Shown here: piece after piece, positions 22,763 through 31,076 of the stretch
How the letters are laid out: every line of letters begins with the position of its first letter
How positions within the stretch are numbered: the stretch's first letter is position 1
NCBI RefSeq assembly: GCF_000971195.1
Contig: NZ_BBLZ01000008.1
Span: 1 to 37,599 of the forward strand
Source: Demequina soli
GTDB lineage: Bacteria > Actinomycetota > Actinomycetes > Actinomycetales > Demequinaceae
Length of the DNA: 37,599 nt
Direction: 5' to 3'
Translations under genes and position numbers: made by a program
Notes under the pieces: generated by a model
Databases searched by the model: none
Seen by the model: the letters and a program-made list of their open reading frames with translations, nothing else
Told to the model about the DNA's origin: nothing

Positions 22763-25123
22763 CTAGCGCTGCTCCCCGCCCGCGGGCACGCCCGCGGGGG
22801 TCTCAGGTGCCGGGGCCGGCGCGGCCGCGGCGTCGGGGTGCTCCTCGGCGGCGGCCGCATCGGCCTCGCTGGCGATGCCGCCCGCGTGGGCCCGGCGCGA
22901 TGCGAGGAACACCGCGGTCACCGCCACCGCCCCGGCGATGCCGGCGATGAGCGCGCGCAGCCACGGGCTGGCGGAGTCGCCGTAGGACAGCATCACCACT
23001 GCGGGGGCGATGAGCACCGCGACCAGGTTCATCACCTTGATGAGCGGGTTGATGGCGGGGCCGGCGGTGTCCTTGAAGGGGTCGCCGATGGTGTCGCCGA
23101 TGACGGTGGCCTCGTGCGCGGCGGAGTTCTTGCCGCCGAAGTAGCCGTCCTCGACGATCTTCTTGGCGTTGTCCCACGAGCCGCCCGAGTTGGCCAGGAA
23201 CACCGCCATGAGCACGCCCGTGCCGATGGCTCCCGCCAGGAAGCCCGCGAGCGCGCCCACGCCGAGCGCGAAGCCGACGAAGATGGGCGCCATCGCGGCG
23301 AGCAGGCCGGGGGTGGCGAGCTCGCGCAGCGAGTCGCGCGTGCAGATGTCGACCACGCGGCCGTACTCGGGGCGCTGCGTGCGGTCCATGATGCCGGGCA
23401 TCTCGCGGAACTGGCGGCGCACCTCGAACACGATGGCGCCCGCGGCGCGGGTGACCGCGTCGATGGCCAGCCCCGAGAACAGGAACACGGTCGCGCCGCC
23501 GATGATGAGGCCGACGAGCGTGAGCGGGTGGATGATCTCGTAGCTGAAGTCCGCCGCGGTGGCGGCCGCGTCCGAGAGCGCCTTGGCGACCGCGTCCGAG
23601 TAGGACCCGAACAGCGCCGTCGCGGCCAGCACGGCGGTCGCGATCGCGATGCCCTTGGTAATCGCCTTGGTGGTGTTGCCGACCGCGTCGAGGTCGGTGA
23701 GGGTCTTGGCGGCCTCCTCGTCGACCTCGCCGGACATCTCGGCGATGCCCTGCGCGTTGTCCGAGACCGGCCCGAACGTGTCCATCGCGACGATCACGCC
23801 GACCGTGGTGAGCAGCCCGCAGCCCGCGAGCGCGACGAGGAACAGGGCCAGCGTGATGGACCCGCCCGCGACGGCGAAGAGGATGACGATCGCGCCCGCG
23901 ATCACGGTGGCCGTGTAGACGGCGGACTCGAGGCCCACGCCGATGCCCGCCAGCACCACGGTCGCGGCGCCGGTGAGCGACGTGCGCGCGACCCGGCGGG
24001 TGGGGCGCTTCGCGGTGTCGGTGAAGTAGCCGGTGATCCACAGGATGAGGCCGGCCAGGCCGATCCCGACGAAGACCGCGATGGTGGAGACCAGGCGCGG
24101 GTCGCCGGTCTCGCCCTCCACCGAGGCGCCGTGCAGGTCGCCGAAGGAGGCGGGCAGGTAGACGAAGGCCGCGACCGCGGCGAGCACCGCGCCGACCGCG
24201 GCGGCCGTGTAGAAGCCGCGGTTGATGGCCTTGAGGCCGGGCTCGTCTCCGCGGACCTTGGTGATTGCCACGCCGATCGCGGCGACCAGCGCGCCGATCG
24301 CGGTGACGATCAGCGGGAAGACCAGGCCCTCCTCGCCGAAGGCCGCCTTGCCGAGGATGAGAGCGGCGACGAGCGTCACGGCGTAGGACTCGAACAGGTC
24401 GGCGGCCATGCCGGCGCAGTCGCCCACGTTGTCGCCCACGTTGTCGGCGATGGTGGCGGCGTTGCGGGGGTCGTCCTCGGGGATGTGCTGCTCGACCTTG
24501 CCCACGAGGTCGGCGCCCACGTCGGCGGCCTTGGTGAAGATGCCGCCGCCGACGCGCATGAACATGGCGAGCAGCGCGGCCCCGAAGCCGAAGCCCTCCA
24601 GGACGGCCGCCGCATCGTCCCGATACAGGAAGACCACCGCGGCCGCGCCGCCCAGGCCCATGCCGACCACGGACATGCCGACCGCGCCGCCGGTGCGGAA
24701 CGCGATGCGGGCGCCCTCGGCGCGGCCGCCGTCGCGGGTCGCGGCCGAGGCGACGCGCACGTTGGCGCGCACCGCGAGCCACATGCCCATGTAGCCGATC
24801 GTCGCGGAGCAGCCCGCGCCGAGCAGGAAGAAGAGGGACCGGCCGACGCGGATGCCCGCGTCGCCGGGCAGGAGGAACAGCAGCGCGAACACGAGCGCCG
24901 CGAAGAGGGCGAGGGTGCGCAGCTGCCGGTTGAGGTAGGCGGAGGCGCCCTCCTGGACGGCGTCGCCGATCTCGTTCATGGCCTCGGAGCCGGCGGGCGC
25001 CTGGAGGACGTTGCGGCGCAGGAACCAGGCCGCGATGAGCGACACGGCGGCGATGACCCCGATCACGACCACGATGGCCGCGTTGCCGGAGCTGACCTCC
25101 ACGACGGTGGCAGCGGCGTGCAT
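22763..25123 (-). CDS. hppA: Membrane-bound proton-translocating pyrophosphatase (K+-independent type)
   Basis: A 786-residue integral membrane enzyme with about 16 helices that couples hydrolysis of pyrophosphate to ion pumping. Signature motifs are complete: DVGADLVGKVEQ, then EDDPRNAATIADNVGDNVGDCAG (about residues 210-236) and, near the C-terminus, GGSWDNAKKIVEDG and GDTIGDPFKDTAGPA. The residue that separates K+-dependent (Ala) from K+-independent (Lys) enzymes is Lys486 in GNTTKA, so this is the K+-independent, H+-pumping class. The acidic/Ala-Pro C-terminal tail (about 40 residues) is an extension. The ATG at 25123 has GAGGAGG upstream; a likely -10 box TACAGT is at 25187-25192 on the minus strand. 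It is divergent from the sigma factor. Confidence 0.96.
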   Translation of the reverse strand: MHAAATVVEVSSGNAAIVVVIGVIAAVSLIAAWFLRRNVLQAPAGSEAMNEIGDAVQEGASAYLNRQLRTLALFAALVFALLFLLPGDAGIRVGRSLFFLLGAGCSATIGYMGMWLAVRANVRVASAATRDGGRAEGARIAFRTGGAVGMSVVGMGLGGAAAVVFLYRDDAAAVLEGFGFGAALLAMFMRVGGGIFTKAADVGADLVGKVEQHIPEDDPRNAATIADNVGDNVGDCAGMAADLFESYAVTLVAALILGKAAFGEEGLVFPLIVTAIGALVAAIGVAITKVRGDEPGLKAINRGFYTAAAVGAVLAAVAAFVYLPASFGDLHGASVEGETGDPRLVSTIAVFVGIGLAGLILWITGYFTDTAKRPTRRVARTSLTGAATVVLAGIGVGLESAVYTATVIAGAIVILFAVAGGSITLALFLVALAGCGLLTTVGVIVAMDTFGPVSDNAQGIAEMSGEVDEEAAKTLTDLDAVGNTTKAITKGIAIATAVLAATALFGSYSDAVAKALSDAAATAADFSYEIIHPLTLVGLIIGGATVFLFSGLAIDAVTRAAGAIVFEVRRQFREMPGIMDRTQRPEYGRVVDICTRDSLRELATPGLLAAMAPIFVGFALGVGALAGFLAGAIGTGVLMAVFLANSGGSWDNAKKIVEDGYFGGKNSAAHEATVIGDTIGDPFKDTAGPAINPLIKVMNLVAVLIAPAVVMLSYGDSASPWLRALIAGIAGAVAVTAVFLASRRAHAGGIASEADAAAAEEHPDAAAAPAPAPETPAGVPAGGEQR

Positions 25124-25226
25124 ACGTCCTCCTCGACGTCTCCCCGACACGACGGCGTTGTCGCGCCCGCAAGGGGTACTTCGGCCACTGTAGGGGACGA
25201 AGGGCCCTCGTGAGCAGGTGCGACCC

Positions 25227-25250
25227 AACGTTTTCGCGTCGCCGCGCGTC
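25227..25250 (+). promoter_or_regulatory. Candidate ECF-sigma promoter (autoregulation)
   Basis: AAC (25227-25229) and CGTC (25247-25250), 17 bases apart, match the -35 AAC and -10 CGTC pattern used by many ECF sigma factors. They lie about 30 bases before the sigma-factor start codon, so the factor may drive its own gene. Short motifs like these also arise by chance in GC-rich DNA. Confidence 0.35.
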
Positions 25251-25280
25251 GACATCACGAGGCACGACGAGGTGGGGACC

Positions 25281-25823
25281 ATGAGCGACTGGCGCGACAC
25301 GATGACCCAGCTGGTGCGCGACCGCGAGCGCGCGCTGCTCGGCTACGCGTACCTGGTGTGCGGCGACGGCGTGCACGCGCAGGACCTGGTGCAGGACGCC
25401 CTGGTGCGCACGTTCTCGCGCCCGCGGCCCGGGCTCACCGCGCTCAAGGCGGAGGCGTACGTGCGGCGCGCGATCACCTCGGTGTACATCGACGGCTACC
25501 GCCGCGACCAGCGGTGGCGCCGGGTCCAGCACCTGTTCCGGCCCGGCTCCGAGGCGATCGACCCGCTCGCCGGCGTCGAGGCGGGCGCGGACGTGCTCGA
25601 GGCCCTCGCGACGCTGGCCCCGCGGGAGCGGGCGTGCGTGGTGCTGCGCTACTTCGACGACCTCACGGTGCCGCAGATCGCGCAGCACCTGGGGCTCGCG
25701 CCGGGGTCGGTGAAGCGCTACCTGCACGATGCGCTGGGCCGGCTCGAGGTGCTGCTGGGGCCCCTCGAGGAGCCCGCGGATGAGGACGATGCGGCGGCGC
25801 GCCGCGTGAGGGACGGTGAGTGA
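25281..25823 (+). CDS. ECF-type RNA polymerase sigma factor (SigE/SigM-like)
   Basis: A 180-residue sigma-70 family protein with only regions 2 and 4. Region 2 (about residues 10-75) contains RALLGYAYLVCGDGVHAQDLVQDALVRTF; region 4 (about 110-165) contains TLAPRERACVVLRYFDDLTVPQIAQHLGLAPGSVKRYLHDALGRL with the helix-turn-helix. It directs polymerase to a set of stress or envelope genes that cannot be named here. The ATG at 25281 has GAGGTGGGG upstream; the longer frame to 25218 would cover the promoter. Its end overlaps the next gene by 8 bases, so the two are coupled, and the partner may control it. Confidence 0.9.
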   Translation: MSDWRDTMTQLVRDRERALLGYAYLVCGDGVHAQDLVQDALVRTFSRPRPGLTALKAEAYVRRAITSVYIDGYRRDQRWRRVQHLFRPGSEAIDPLAGVEAGADVLEALATLAPRERACVVLRYFDDLTVPQIAQHLGLAPGSVKRYLHDALGRLEVLLGPLEEPADEDDAAARRVRDGE

Positions 25824-27642
25824 GATGAGGCTCTCGGATGCGCTCCGGGGCGCGGCGGACCGCGCCCCGCTGGACGGGCTCGAGGTCGACACGCGGCGCG
25901 TGGGCCGCCGGGTGGCCGCGCAGCGCGGCCTGCGGACGGGCTCGGCGGGCGTGGTCGCGGCCGCGATGGTCGGCGTGGTCGGCTACGCGGCGATCGCGGG
26001 CGGCGGCGGATCGGCGGGATCGTCCGCGGACGATGCGGGGGGCCGGTCCACCGCGGGCGCCGCCACCGATCAGGGCGCGCCGGAGATCGCGCCGAGCACC
26101 CCGGAGATCGGCGGGGACTCGGCGGGTGTGGATGGCGCCGCGGGTGCGGGGGGCGCCGCGGGCACGGCGCTCGCCTGGGGCGTCTGCGGGTCGACGCTCC
26201 CGGAGACCGGCTGGAGCGACGCGCCGGCGACGCTCGAGGCGTCCGTCGGGTCCGACGTGGCCGCGGGCGGTCGCCTCGACGTGTCCGTGACCACGGTCGG
26301 CGCCGTCGATGGCACCTTCGAGACCTTCGGCATCGCGGGCGTGGTGCTGTGGGACGGCACGGTGGTCGGCTACCTCGGCGGCGACGCCGCGCCGGCGGAG
26401 GCCTTCGACGTGACGCTCGCCAGCGGCGTCGCGCGGGTCGACGACCTCACGACGCCCCTGGTGAACTGCTGGGACGGGGCGGCGCTGCCTGCCGGGAAGT
26501 ACGAGCTCGTGCTGACCCAGGAGTTCGCGGCGGTCGACGCGACCGCGACGGAGCCGTCCGCGGGCGCGGGCGGCTCGATCGCGGCCGACGCGGCGGTGCG
26601 CGCGGTGGCCGACCCCGTGGGCTTCGCGATCGCGGGCGACGCGGTCGCGGACCCGTTCGGCGCCTACCTGGGCGGATCCACGACGGACCCGGCCCCGGCG
26701 CCGGACCCGACCCCCGACCCCGGCAGCACCTCGACGACCGCGCCCGACGAGCCGCTGCCCACCATCGACCCGAGCGCGCTCACGGCGGGCACGGCGCGCG
26801 ACCTCTACACGGCGGGCCTCGCGGGCGCGTGGGACATGGCGCCGGGGACGTCGCGATGGATCGCCTCGGGCGACTCCACAGGGACGGTCGCGACGGCGTG
26901 GTTCGGGTGCGGGTCGCCGGACGGCTTCCCGGCGAGGTCCTCGGCGATGAACCTGCTGGACGTCGGCGTCGACGCCCCCGCGGCGATCGACCTGAGCTAC
27001 GGCTGGGTGGTCGACGGCAACCCCGAGGTCACCACCACGGTCACCAACGCGTCGCGCTGGGACCTCACCGGGTTCTGGGGCAAGGGCAGCGTGCAGCTGG
27101 TGCTCGTGCGCGACGGCCGCGCCGTGGCCGAGGCCTACCCGGTCGACCCGCGGCTCTCCGCGAACGTCGGGGTCGCGGCCCGGGCCGCGGGCGCGGCGGA
27201 TGCACAGGGCGCGGCGGGCGCCGCGGAGCCCGCGATCGCGATCGCGCCGAGCCCGGCCGACGGCTCCCTGGCCGCCGGCGAGAGCGTCGCCAGCACCCTG
27301 CTGTGGCGCGACGTCACGGGCTGCTGGTCCGATGCCGGGCAGGCGACGGTCGAGCCCGGCGACTACACCCTGCTCGCGATGCAGTACGTGAGCGTCGGCT
27401 CCGTCGCCGCGGTCGCGTACGACCTCAAGGGCGACGGCGCCGCCGACTCGACCCTCGGGTCGGGCGACGCAGTGGCGCCCTTCCCCGACGCGGCGTCGTC
27501 GCCCGACACCGCGTCCTCGTCCGGGTCGGTGTCGAGCGGCTCGACCGGGTCCGGGACGGCGATCGACGGCGGCACCGCCGACCCCTACGACGCCCTCGAC
27601 CTCCAGGTGTGGGTGTCGCTCGGCGCCGTCACGGTGCGCTGA
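25816..27642 (+). CDS. Membrane-anchored protein coupled to the sigma factor, putative anti-sigma
   Basis: A 608-residue protein with a short cytoplasmic part (about 1-40, RLSDALRGAADRAP then an Arg-rich stretch), one membrane helix (about 41-62) and a very large outer region. Outside are a Gly/Ser/Ala linker, a first module (about 115-240) beginning CGSTLPETGW and ending CWDGAALPAGKYELVL, a Pro/Asp/Thr linker (about 290-320), and a second module (about 360-540) beginning WFGCGSPDGFP and ending CWSDAGQATVEPGDYTLL. The modules share Cys and a closing GxYxL strand, so they look like a duplicated beta-sandwich. Location and topology suggest an anti-sigma factor, yet no zinc-binding anti-sigma motif is present. 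GTG 25816 or ATG 25825 may be the start. Confidence 0.75.
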   Translation: MSEMRLSDALRGAADRAPLDGLEVDTRRVGRRVAAQRGLRTGSAGVVAAAMVGVVGYAAIAGGGGSAGSSADDAGGRSTAGAATDQGAPEIAPSTPEIGGDSAGVDGAAGAGGAAGTALAWGVCGSTLPETGWSDAPATLEASVGSDVAAGGRLDVSVTTVGAVDGTFETFGIAGVVLWDGTVVGYLGGDAAPAEAFDVTLASGVARVDDLTTPLVNCWDGAALPAGKYELVLTQEFAAVDATATEPSAGAGGSIAADAAVRAVADPVGFAIAGDAVADPFGAYLGGSTTDPAPAPDPTPDPGSTSTTAPDEPLPTIDPSALTAGTARDLYTAGLAGAWDMAPGTSRWIASGDSTGTVATAWFGCGSPDGFPARSSAMNLLDVGVDAPAAIDLSYGWVVDGNPEVTTTVTNASRWDLTGFWGKGSVQLVLVRDGRAVAEAYPVDPRLSANVGVAARAAGAADAQGAAGAAEPAIAIAPSPADGSLAAGESVASTLLWRDVTGCWSDAGQATVEPGDYTLLAMQYVSVGSVAAVAYDLKGDGAADSTLGSGDAVAPFPDAASSPDTASSSGSVSSGSTGSGTAIDGGTADPYDALDLQVWVSLGAVTVR

Positions 27643-27788
27643 AGGGGCCTCCAAGCAGGGGCGACCCGTGTGGGGTTAGTCACATCTTGCGCATAAGCGA
27701 CGCGACACGGGCGACGCTGTTATGGAATTGCTCACCGATTCACGTATTGAATCGGGGGACGCGGAGGTCCTCGGACCCCGCGCACAGG

Positions 27789-27833
27789 CTTCCTGACAGC
27801 GGCACGATCCCTCAGCCGTCCGCTGACAGGAAG
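27789..27833. terminator. Hairpin between convergent genes
   Basis: CTTCCTGACAGCGG (27789-27802) faces CCGCTGACAGGAAG (27820-27833), 13 of 14 pairs, with a 17-base loop. A short palindrome ACCGCCGGCGGT follows at 27834-27845. It separates the sigma-partner gene from the end of the Tad genes and probably stops transcripts from both sides. The rest of 27643-27858 holds no gene. Confidence 0.6.
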
Positions 27834-27858
27834 ACCGCCGGCGGTGGCCCGACCCCCC

Positions 27859-28242
27859 TCAGCTCGGGCCGCCGCCGGCACCTTCTCTCCCCGCCCGCGC
27901 GGAGGCCTCCCGGCCGTCGACCTCGACGGTGACGGTGACGGCGGCCGAGGCGTCGAGCCCGCATCGCACCGCGGTCGCCCCGACCCGCGCCGCCGCGGAC
28001 CGCGCGACGGCGCACGCCGCGTCGGCACCGGACGGCGACGCACGCGCGAGCGCGGCACGCGCCTCGACCGCCCCCGCCAGGGCGGCGCCGTCGGCGGCCG
28101 CCTGCGCGGCGGCACCGGCCGTCAACGCCCCCACTCCCGCGGCGACCGCGAGCACCGCCACCAGCGCCGCCATCGCGACGGCGAGGGCCGCGACGGAGCC
28201 CGCCCCCGCATCGTCCCGCGCGCGGCGCATCGGAGCCCTCAT
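27859..28242 (-). CDS. Rv3654c-type TadE-like protein
   Basis: A 127-residue Ala-rich protein. A short basic start (RAPMRRARDDAGAGSVAAL) leads into one long hydrophobic helix (about 18-45), followed by a mostly exported part with two cysteines. The layout matches mycobacterial Rv3654c, a TadE/TadG-like minor pilin (the start resembles a prepilin cleavage site with GSVAALAVAM). It is the last gene of the DUF4244-tadE-Rv3654c set; the ATG overlaps the tadE stop as ATGA. The pilus-assembly role is inferred from the neighbours. Confidence 0.8.
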   Translation of the reverse strand: MRAPMRRARDDAGAGSVAALAVAMAALVAVLAVAAGVGALTAGAAAQAAADGAALAGAVEARAALARASPSGADAACAVARSAAARVGATAVRCGLDASAAVTVTVEVDGREASARAGREGAGGGPS

Positions 28243-28565
28243 CCCTGCTCGGGCAGCGCGGCGACGGCGGTGCGCACGCCCCACGGCCACCCCAGGTCGA
28301 CGCCGACGCTCACCTGGACCCACCCCGCGCCGCGGGTCACGCCCACGGCAGCCTCCCCGCCGGCGGCACGGGTCGCGGCCGCCACCGCGGCGTCGTCCCC
28401 CGCGACGATCGCCGCCCGGGCCCCCGCGAGCGCCGCCGCGGGCACCGCCACGCCGGCCGCGGCGGCCTGGACCGCGGACAGCGTCCACGCGAGCACGACG
28501 ACCGCGGCCGGCAGGGCGAGCGCGAGCTCCACCGCCGCCGACCCGCGGTCGTCGCGCCCGGTCAT
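28239..28565 (-). CDS. TadE-family pilus protein
   Basis: A 108-residue minor pilin-like protein. RDDRGSAAVELALALPAAVVVL is the standard TadE N-terminus with a glycine-serine cut site followed by the Glu of the prepilin helix (about residues 8-35). The remainder is a small Ala/Gly-rich outer domain with no cysteine. It is coupled on both sides, overlapping the DUF4244 stop and the next start by 4 bases each (ATGA). It corresponds by order and type to mycobacterial Rv3655c. Confidence 0.85.
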   Translation of the reverse strand: MTGRDDRGSAAVELALALPAAVVVLAWTLSAVQAAAAGVAVPAAALAGARAAIVAGDDAAVAAATRAAGGEAAVGVTRGAGWVQVSVGVDLGWPWGVRTAVAALPEQG

Positions 28566-28723
28566 CCGCCCAGCGCGCCGCGGAGGATGCCGAGGAGCAG
28601 GCCCCGCACCTCGTTGGACTTGAGGATCACCACGAGCAGGCCCGCGAAGCCCGCCGCGGCGACGGTCACGAGCGCGTACTCGACCGTGGCCATCCCCTCG
28701 TCCCCGCTGAGATCCCGTTCCAT
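28562..28723 (-). CDS. DUF4244 Flp-pilin-like protein
   Basis: A 53-residue protein that is nearly all one prepilin helix: GDEGMATVEYALVTVAAAGF with the conserved Gly, Thr-Val-Glu-Tyr and a long hydrophobic run to about residue 35, then SNEVRGLLLGIL. This matches the DUF4244 family (mycobacterial Rv3656c), the putative major Flp-type pilin. The ATG at 28723 has AAGGGAG upstream. It starts the three-gene pilin operon. In related genomes tadC lies directly before it; here a CLC channel gene on the opposite strand stands there instead. Confidence 0.85.
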   Translation of the reverse strand: MERDLSGDEGMATVEYALVTVAAAGFAGLLVVILKSNEVRGLLLGILRGALGG

Positions 28724-28907
28724 CTCCACTCCCTTCTGTCGGTACGGACCACGTTCCCCGCCGCCGCCCGCGCGGTCACGGGGTGCTTGCGGATCCGTGG
28801 ATGGCGCGGGGGTCGATCGGGGCCGGGGACATCCGCGGGCCGTAGAGTGGCGAGCGTGAGCCGCGCCTCGCGCGGCGCCGAAAGACCTGCAAGAACGAGG
28901 GGCGGCC

Positions 28908-30179
28908 ATGACCGACAGCTCGCACGGCCCGAGTCGATCCGACCTGCTGCGCTCGGCGCTGCCCGCCGCACTCGTGGGCGCCGGCGGCGCCGTCGTGCTC
29001 TTCGGGGTCGACGCGATCGCCGAGGTCCTCCACCACGTGTGGTGGGAGTCGCTGCCGCACGCGCTGGGAGTCGACGGTGAGGCGCGCTGGTGGGCGGCGA
29101 TCATCCTGGTCGTCACGGGCGTCCTGGTCGGACTCACGCTGGCGAAGGCGCCCGGCCACGGCGGCCACGACACCGCGACCGTGGAGCTCGTGTCGCCGCC
29201 CCTGCCGCTCAAGACGCTGCCCGGCGTAGCGGTCGCGCTCATCCTCGGGCTCGCGGGCGGCGTCAGCCTCGGCCCGGAGGGCCCGATCATCATGGTCGCC
29301 ACCGGGCTCGCGGTGCTCGCGTACCGCCGCTTCCTTCCGCAGGTCCCGCTGCCGATGGTGCTGATGATCTCGACGTCCGCGATGCTCGGCGCCATGCTGG
29401 GCACCCCGGTCGCCTCGGCGCTCGTGCTCAGCTCGGTGCTGGGCGGCACCGCGGCGGGCCAGCTGTGGGACCGCCTGTTCGCGCCGCTGGTCGCGGCCGG
29501 AGCGGGCGCGGTGGTCTACCACCTGCTCGGCGGGACGTCATGGGACATGGGCCTGCCCGCGTACACGGCGCACTGGGTCGACCTGGTCTCGGCGGCGGTC
29601 ATCGCGGTCGTCGGCGCGGTCCTCGGCGCGCTCGCCGCGGGGACGTTCGCGCCCGCGCACCGCGCGTTCCGTCGCCTGGGCGGCCCCGTGGTCTACGTCA
29701 CGGCCGGCGGTGTGCTGCTCGCCGTGCTGGCGCTCATCGGCGGCCAGATCACGATGTTCAAGGGCGCCAACGAGACCGCCGAGATCATCGCCAACCGCGA
29801 CGAGTACGCGATCGGCACGCTCGCGCTCATCGTGGTGGTCAAGCTCGCCGCGATCGTCGTCTCGGGAGCCGCCGGGTTCCGCGGCGGCCGCATCTTCCCC
29901 GCCATGTTCACGGGCGTGGCGCTGGGCGTGCTCGCCCACGCGATCGTGCCCGGCGTGCCGCTCGCGCTGTCCGTCGCGTCCGGCGTGCTCGGGGTCGTGT
30001 TCGCGGTCGGCCGCGACGGCTGGATCGCGCTGTTCGCGGGCGTGCTCATCTCCGGCTCCGTGACCGTGCTGCCGATCCTGTGCGTCGCCGTCCTGCCCGT
30101 GTGGCTGGTGCTCACGCGCGCGCCGCACATGCTGGTGCACGAGGAGCCCGCGGCCCCCGCGCCGGCCCCCGCCTCCTGA
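28908..30179 (+). CDS. CLC-family chloride channel/transporter
   Basis: A 423-residue CLC protein with about 10-12 helices. Selectivity-filter elements are visible: GVSLGPEGP (Glu124, the gating glutamate; the usual GREGP is GPEGP here) and GFRGGRIFPAMFTG (about 323-335, the GGxFxP motif). The keyed central serine loop near the N-terminus is not clear. It should move chloride or another small anion, perhaps in exchange for protons since the glutamate is kept. The ATG at 28908 has GAGGGG upstream and a -10 box TAGAGT at 28843. It is placed between the Tad pilin genes and the Tad motor genes, both on the opposite strand, and converges on the latter with a 12-base gap. Confidence 0.9.
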   Translation: MTDSSHGPSRSDLLRSALPAALVGAGGAVVLFGVDAIAEVLHHVWWESLPHALGVDGEARWWAAIILVVTGVLVGLTLAKAPGHGGHDTATVELVSPPLPLKTLPGVAVALILGLAGGVSLGPEGPIIMVATGLAVLAYRRFLPQVPLPMVLMISTSAMLGAMLGTPVASALVLSSVLGGTAAGQLWDRLFAPLVAAGAGAVVYHLLGGTSWDMGLPAYTAHWVDLVSAAVIAVVGAVLGALAAGTFAPAHRAFRRLGGPVVYVTAGGVLLAVLALIGGQITMFKGANETAEIIANRDEYAIGTLALIVVVKLAAIVVSGAAGFRGGRIFPAMFTGVALGVLAHAIVPGVPLALSVASGVLGVVFAVGRDGWIALFAGVLISGSVTVLPILCVAVLPVWLVLTRAPHMLVHEEPAAPAPAPAS

Positions 30180-30191
30180 CCGGCGGCCGCG

Positions 30192-31076
30192 CTACCCGAC
30201 GACCACCCCCTCCCCGAGCGTCCCGCCCACGACGGCGACCAGCAGCGGCGCGAGCCCGACCAGCACGAACGCCGGCAGCAGGCATACCGCGAGCGGCAGC
30301 GCGACCCGCACCCCCAGCTCCCCCGCCGCGACGGCCGCGACGGTCCGGGCGCGCCGGGCCGCCGACGCGGCGACCGCGTCGAGCGAGGCGGCCGGGCTGG
30401 CACCCGCCTCCACGGCGGGCAGCACCGCGCGGGCAAGCGGCTCCCAGCGCGGCTCCGGCGGCGAGGGCCCGCCCGGCGCGCCCGGCAGCGCATCGGCGAT
30501 CGCGGCGAGGCCCGGCTCGCCCAGCGCGTCCCCGACGGCGCGCAGCGACCCCGGCACCGAGGCCCCCGCCGCGAGCGCGGCGGCGACCAGGGCGGCCCCG
30601 GCGACGAGCGCATCGTCCCCCGCGCCCGCACGCTCCGCTCGGGAGACGATGCGCCCCGTCCACGCGCGCCCGGCCCACGTGAGCGCGGCGCCGGCGGCCA
30701 GGAGGCACCACCCGAGCGGCGTCAGCGCGAGGATGCGGGGCGTGCGCGCGTCGACGAGCGCGCCGAGCGCGATCCCGACGGCCGGCAGCCACAGCAGGAT
30801 GCGGGCGCTGAGCCGCGGCCCGGCGAGGGCGGCGCGACGCAGCGCCTCGGCCTCGCGGGCGTCGGCCGCCGCGCGCGCGATCGCGAGCAGCATCGACGCG
30901 AGCGGCGCGCCGGTGCGGGCGGCCAGCGCGTCCGCCGCCGCGACGGCCCGGTCGAGCGACCCCGCCGGCCGCGCGGGCACCTCCACCCCGGCCCGGGCCC
31001 ACGCCTGCGCGGCGGGCAGCCCCGCGCGCAGCAGCCCGACCACCCGCGGCAGCGACTCGTCCCATCCCTCGCTCAC
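30192..31076 (-). CDS. TadB-TadC fusion, type II secretion F-family platform protein
   Basis: A 294-residue inner-membrane platform protein with two T2SSF domains in one chain. The first (about 1-90) begins LPRVVGLLRAGLPAAQAWARAG and ends before a two-helix membrane region (about 88-140). The second (about 160-265) begins DALVAGAALVAAALAAGASVPGSLRAVG and ends with another membrane helix (about 263-290). In mycobacteria these are two proteins, TadB (Rv3658c) and TadC (Rv3657c). The N-terminal membrane helices usual for TadB are missing. The GTG start at 31076 overlaps the tadA stop as GTGA. Confidence 0.82.
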   Translation of the reverse strand: MSEGWDESLPRVVGLLRAGLPAAQAWARAGVEVPARPAGSLDRAVAAADALAARTGAPLASMLLAIARAAADAREAEALRRAALAGPRLSARILLWLPAVGIALGALVDARTPRILALTPLGWCLLAAGAALTWAGRAWTGRIVSRAERAGAGDDALVAGAALVAAALAAGASVPGSLRAVGDALGEPGLAAIADALPGAPGGPSPPEPRWEPLARAVLPAVEAGASPAASLDAVAASAARRARTVAAVAAGELGVRVALPLAVCLLPAFVLVGLAPLLVAVVGGTLGEGVVVG

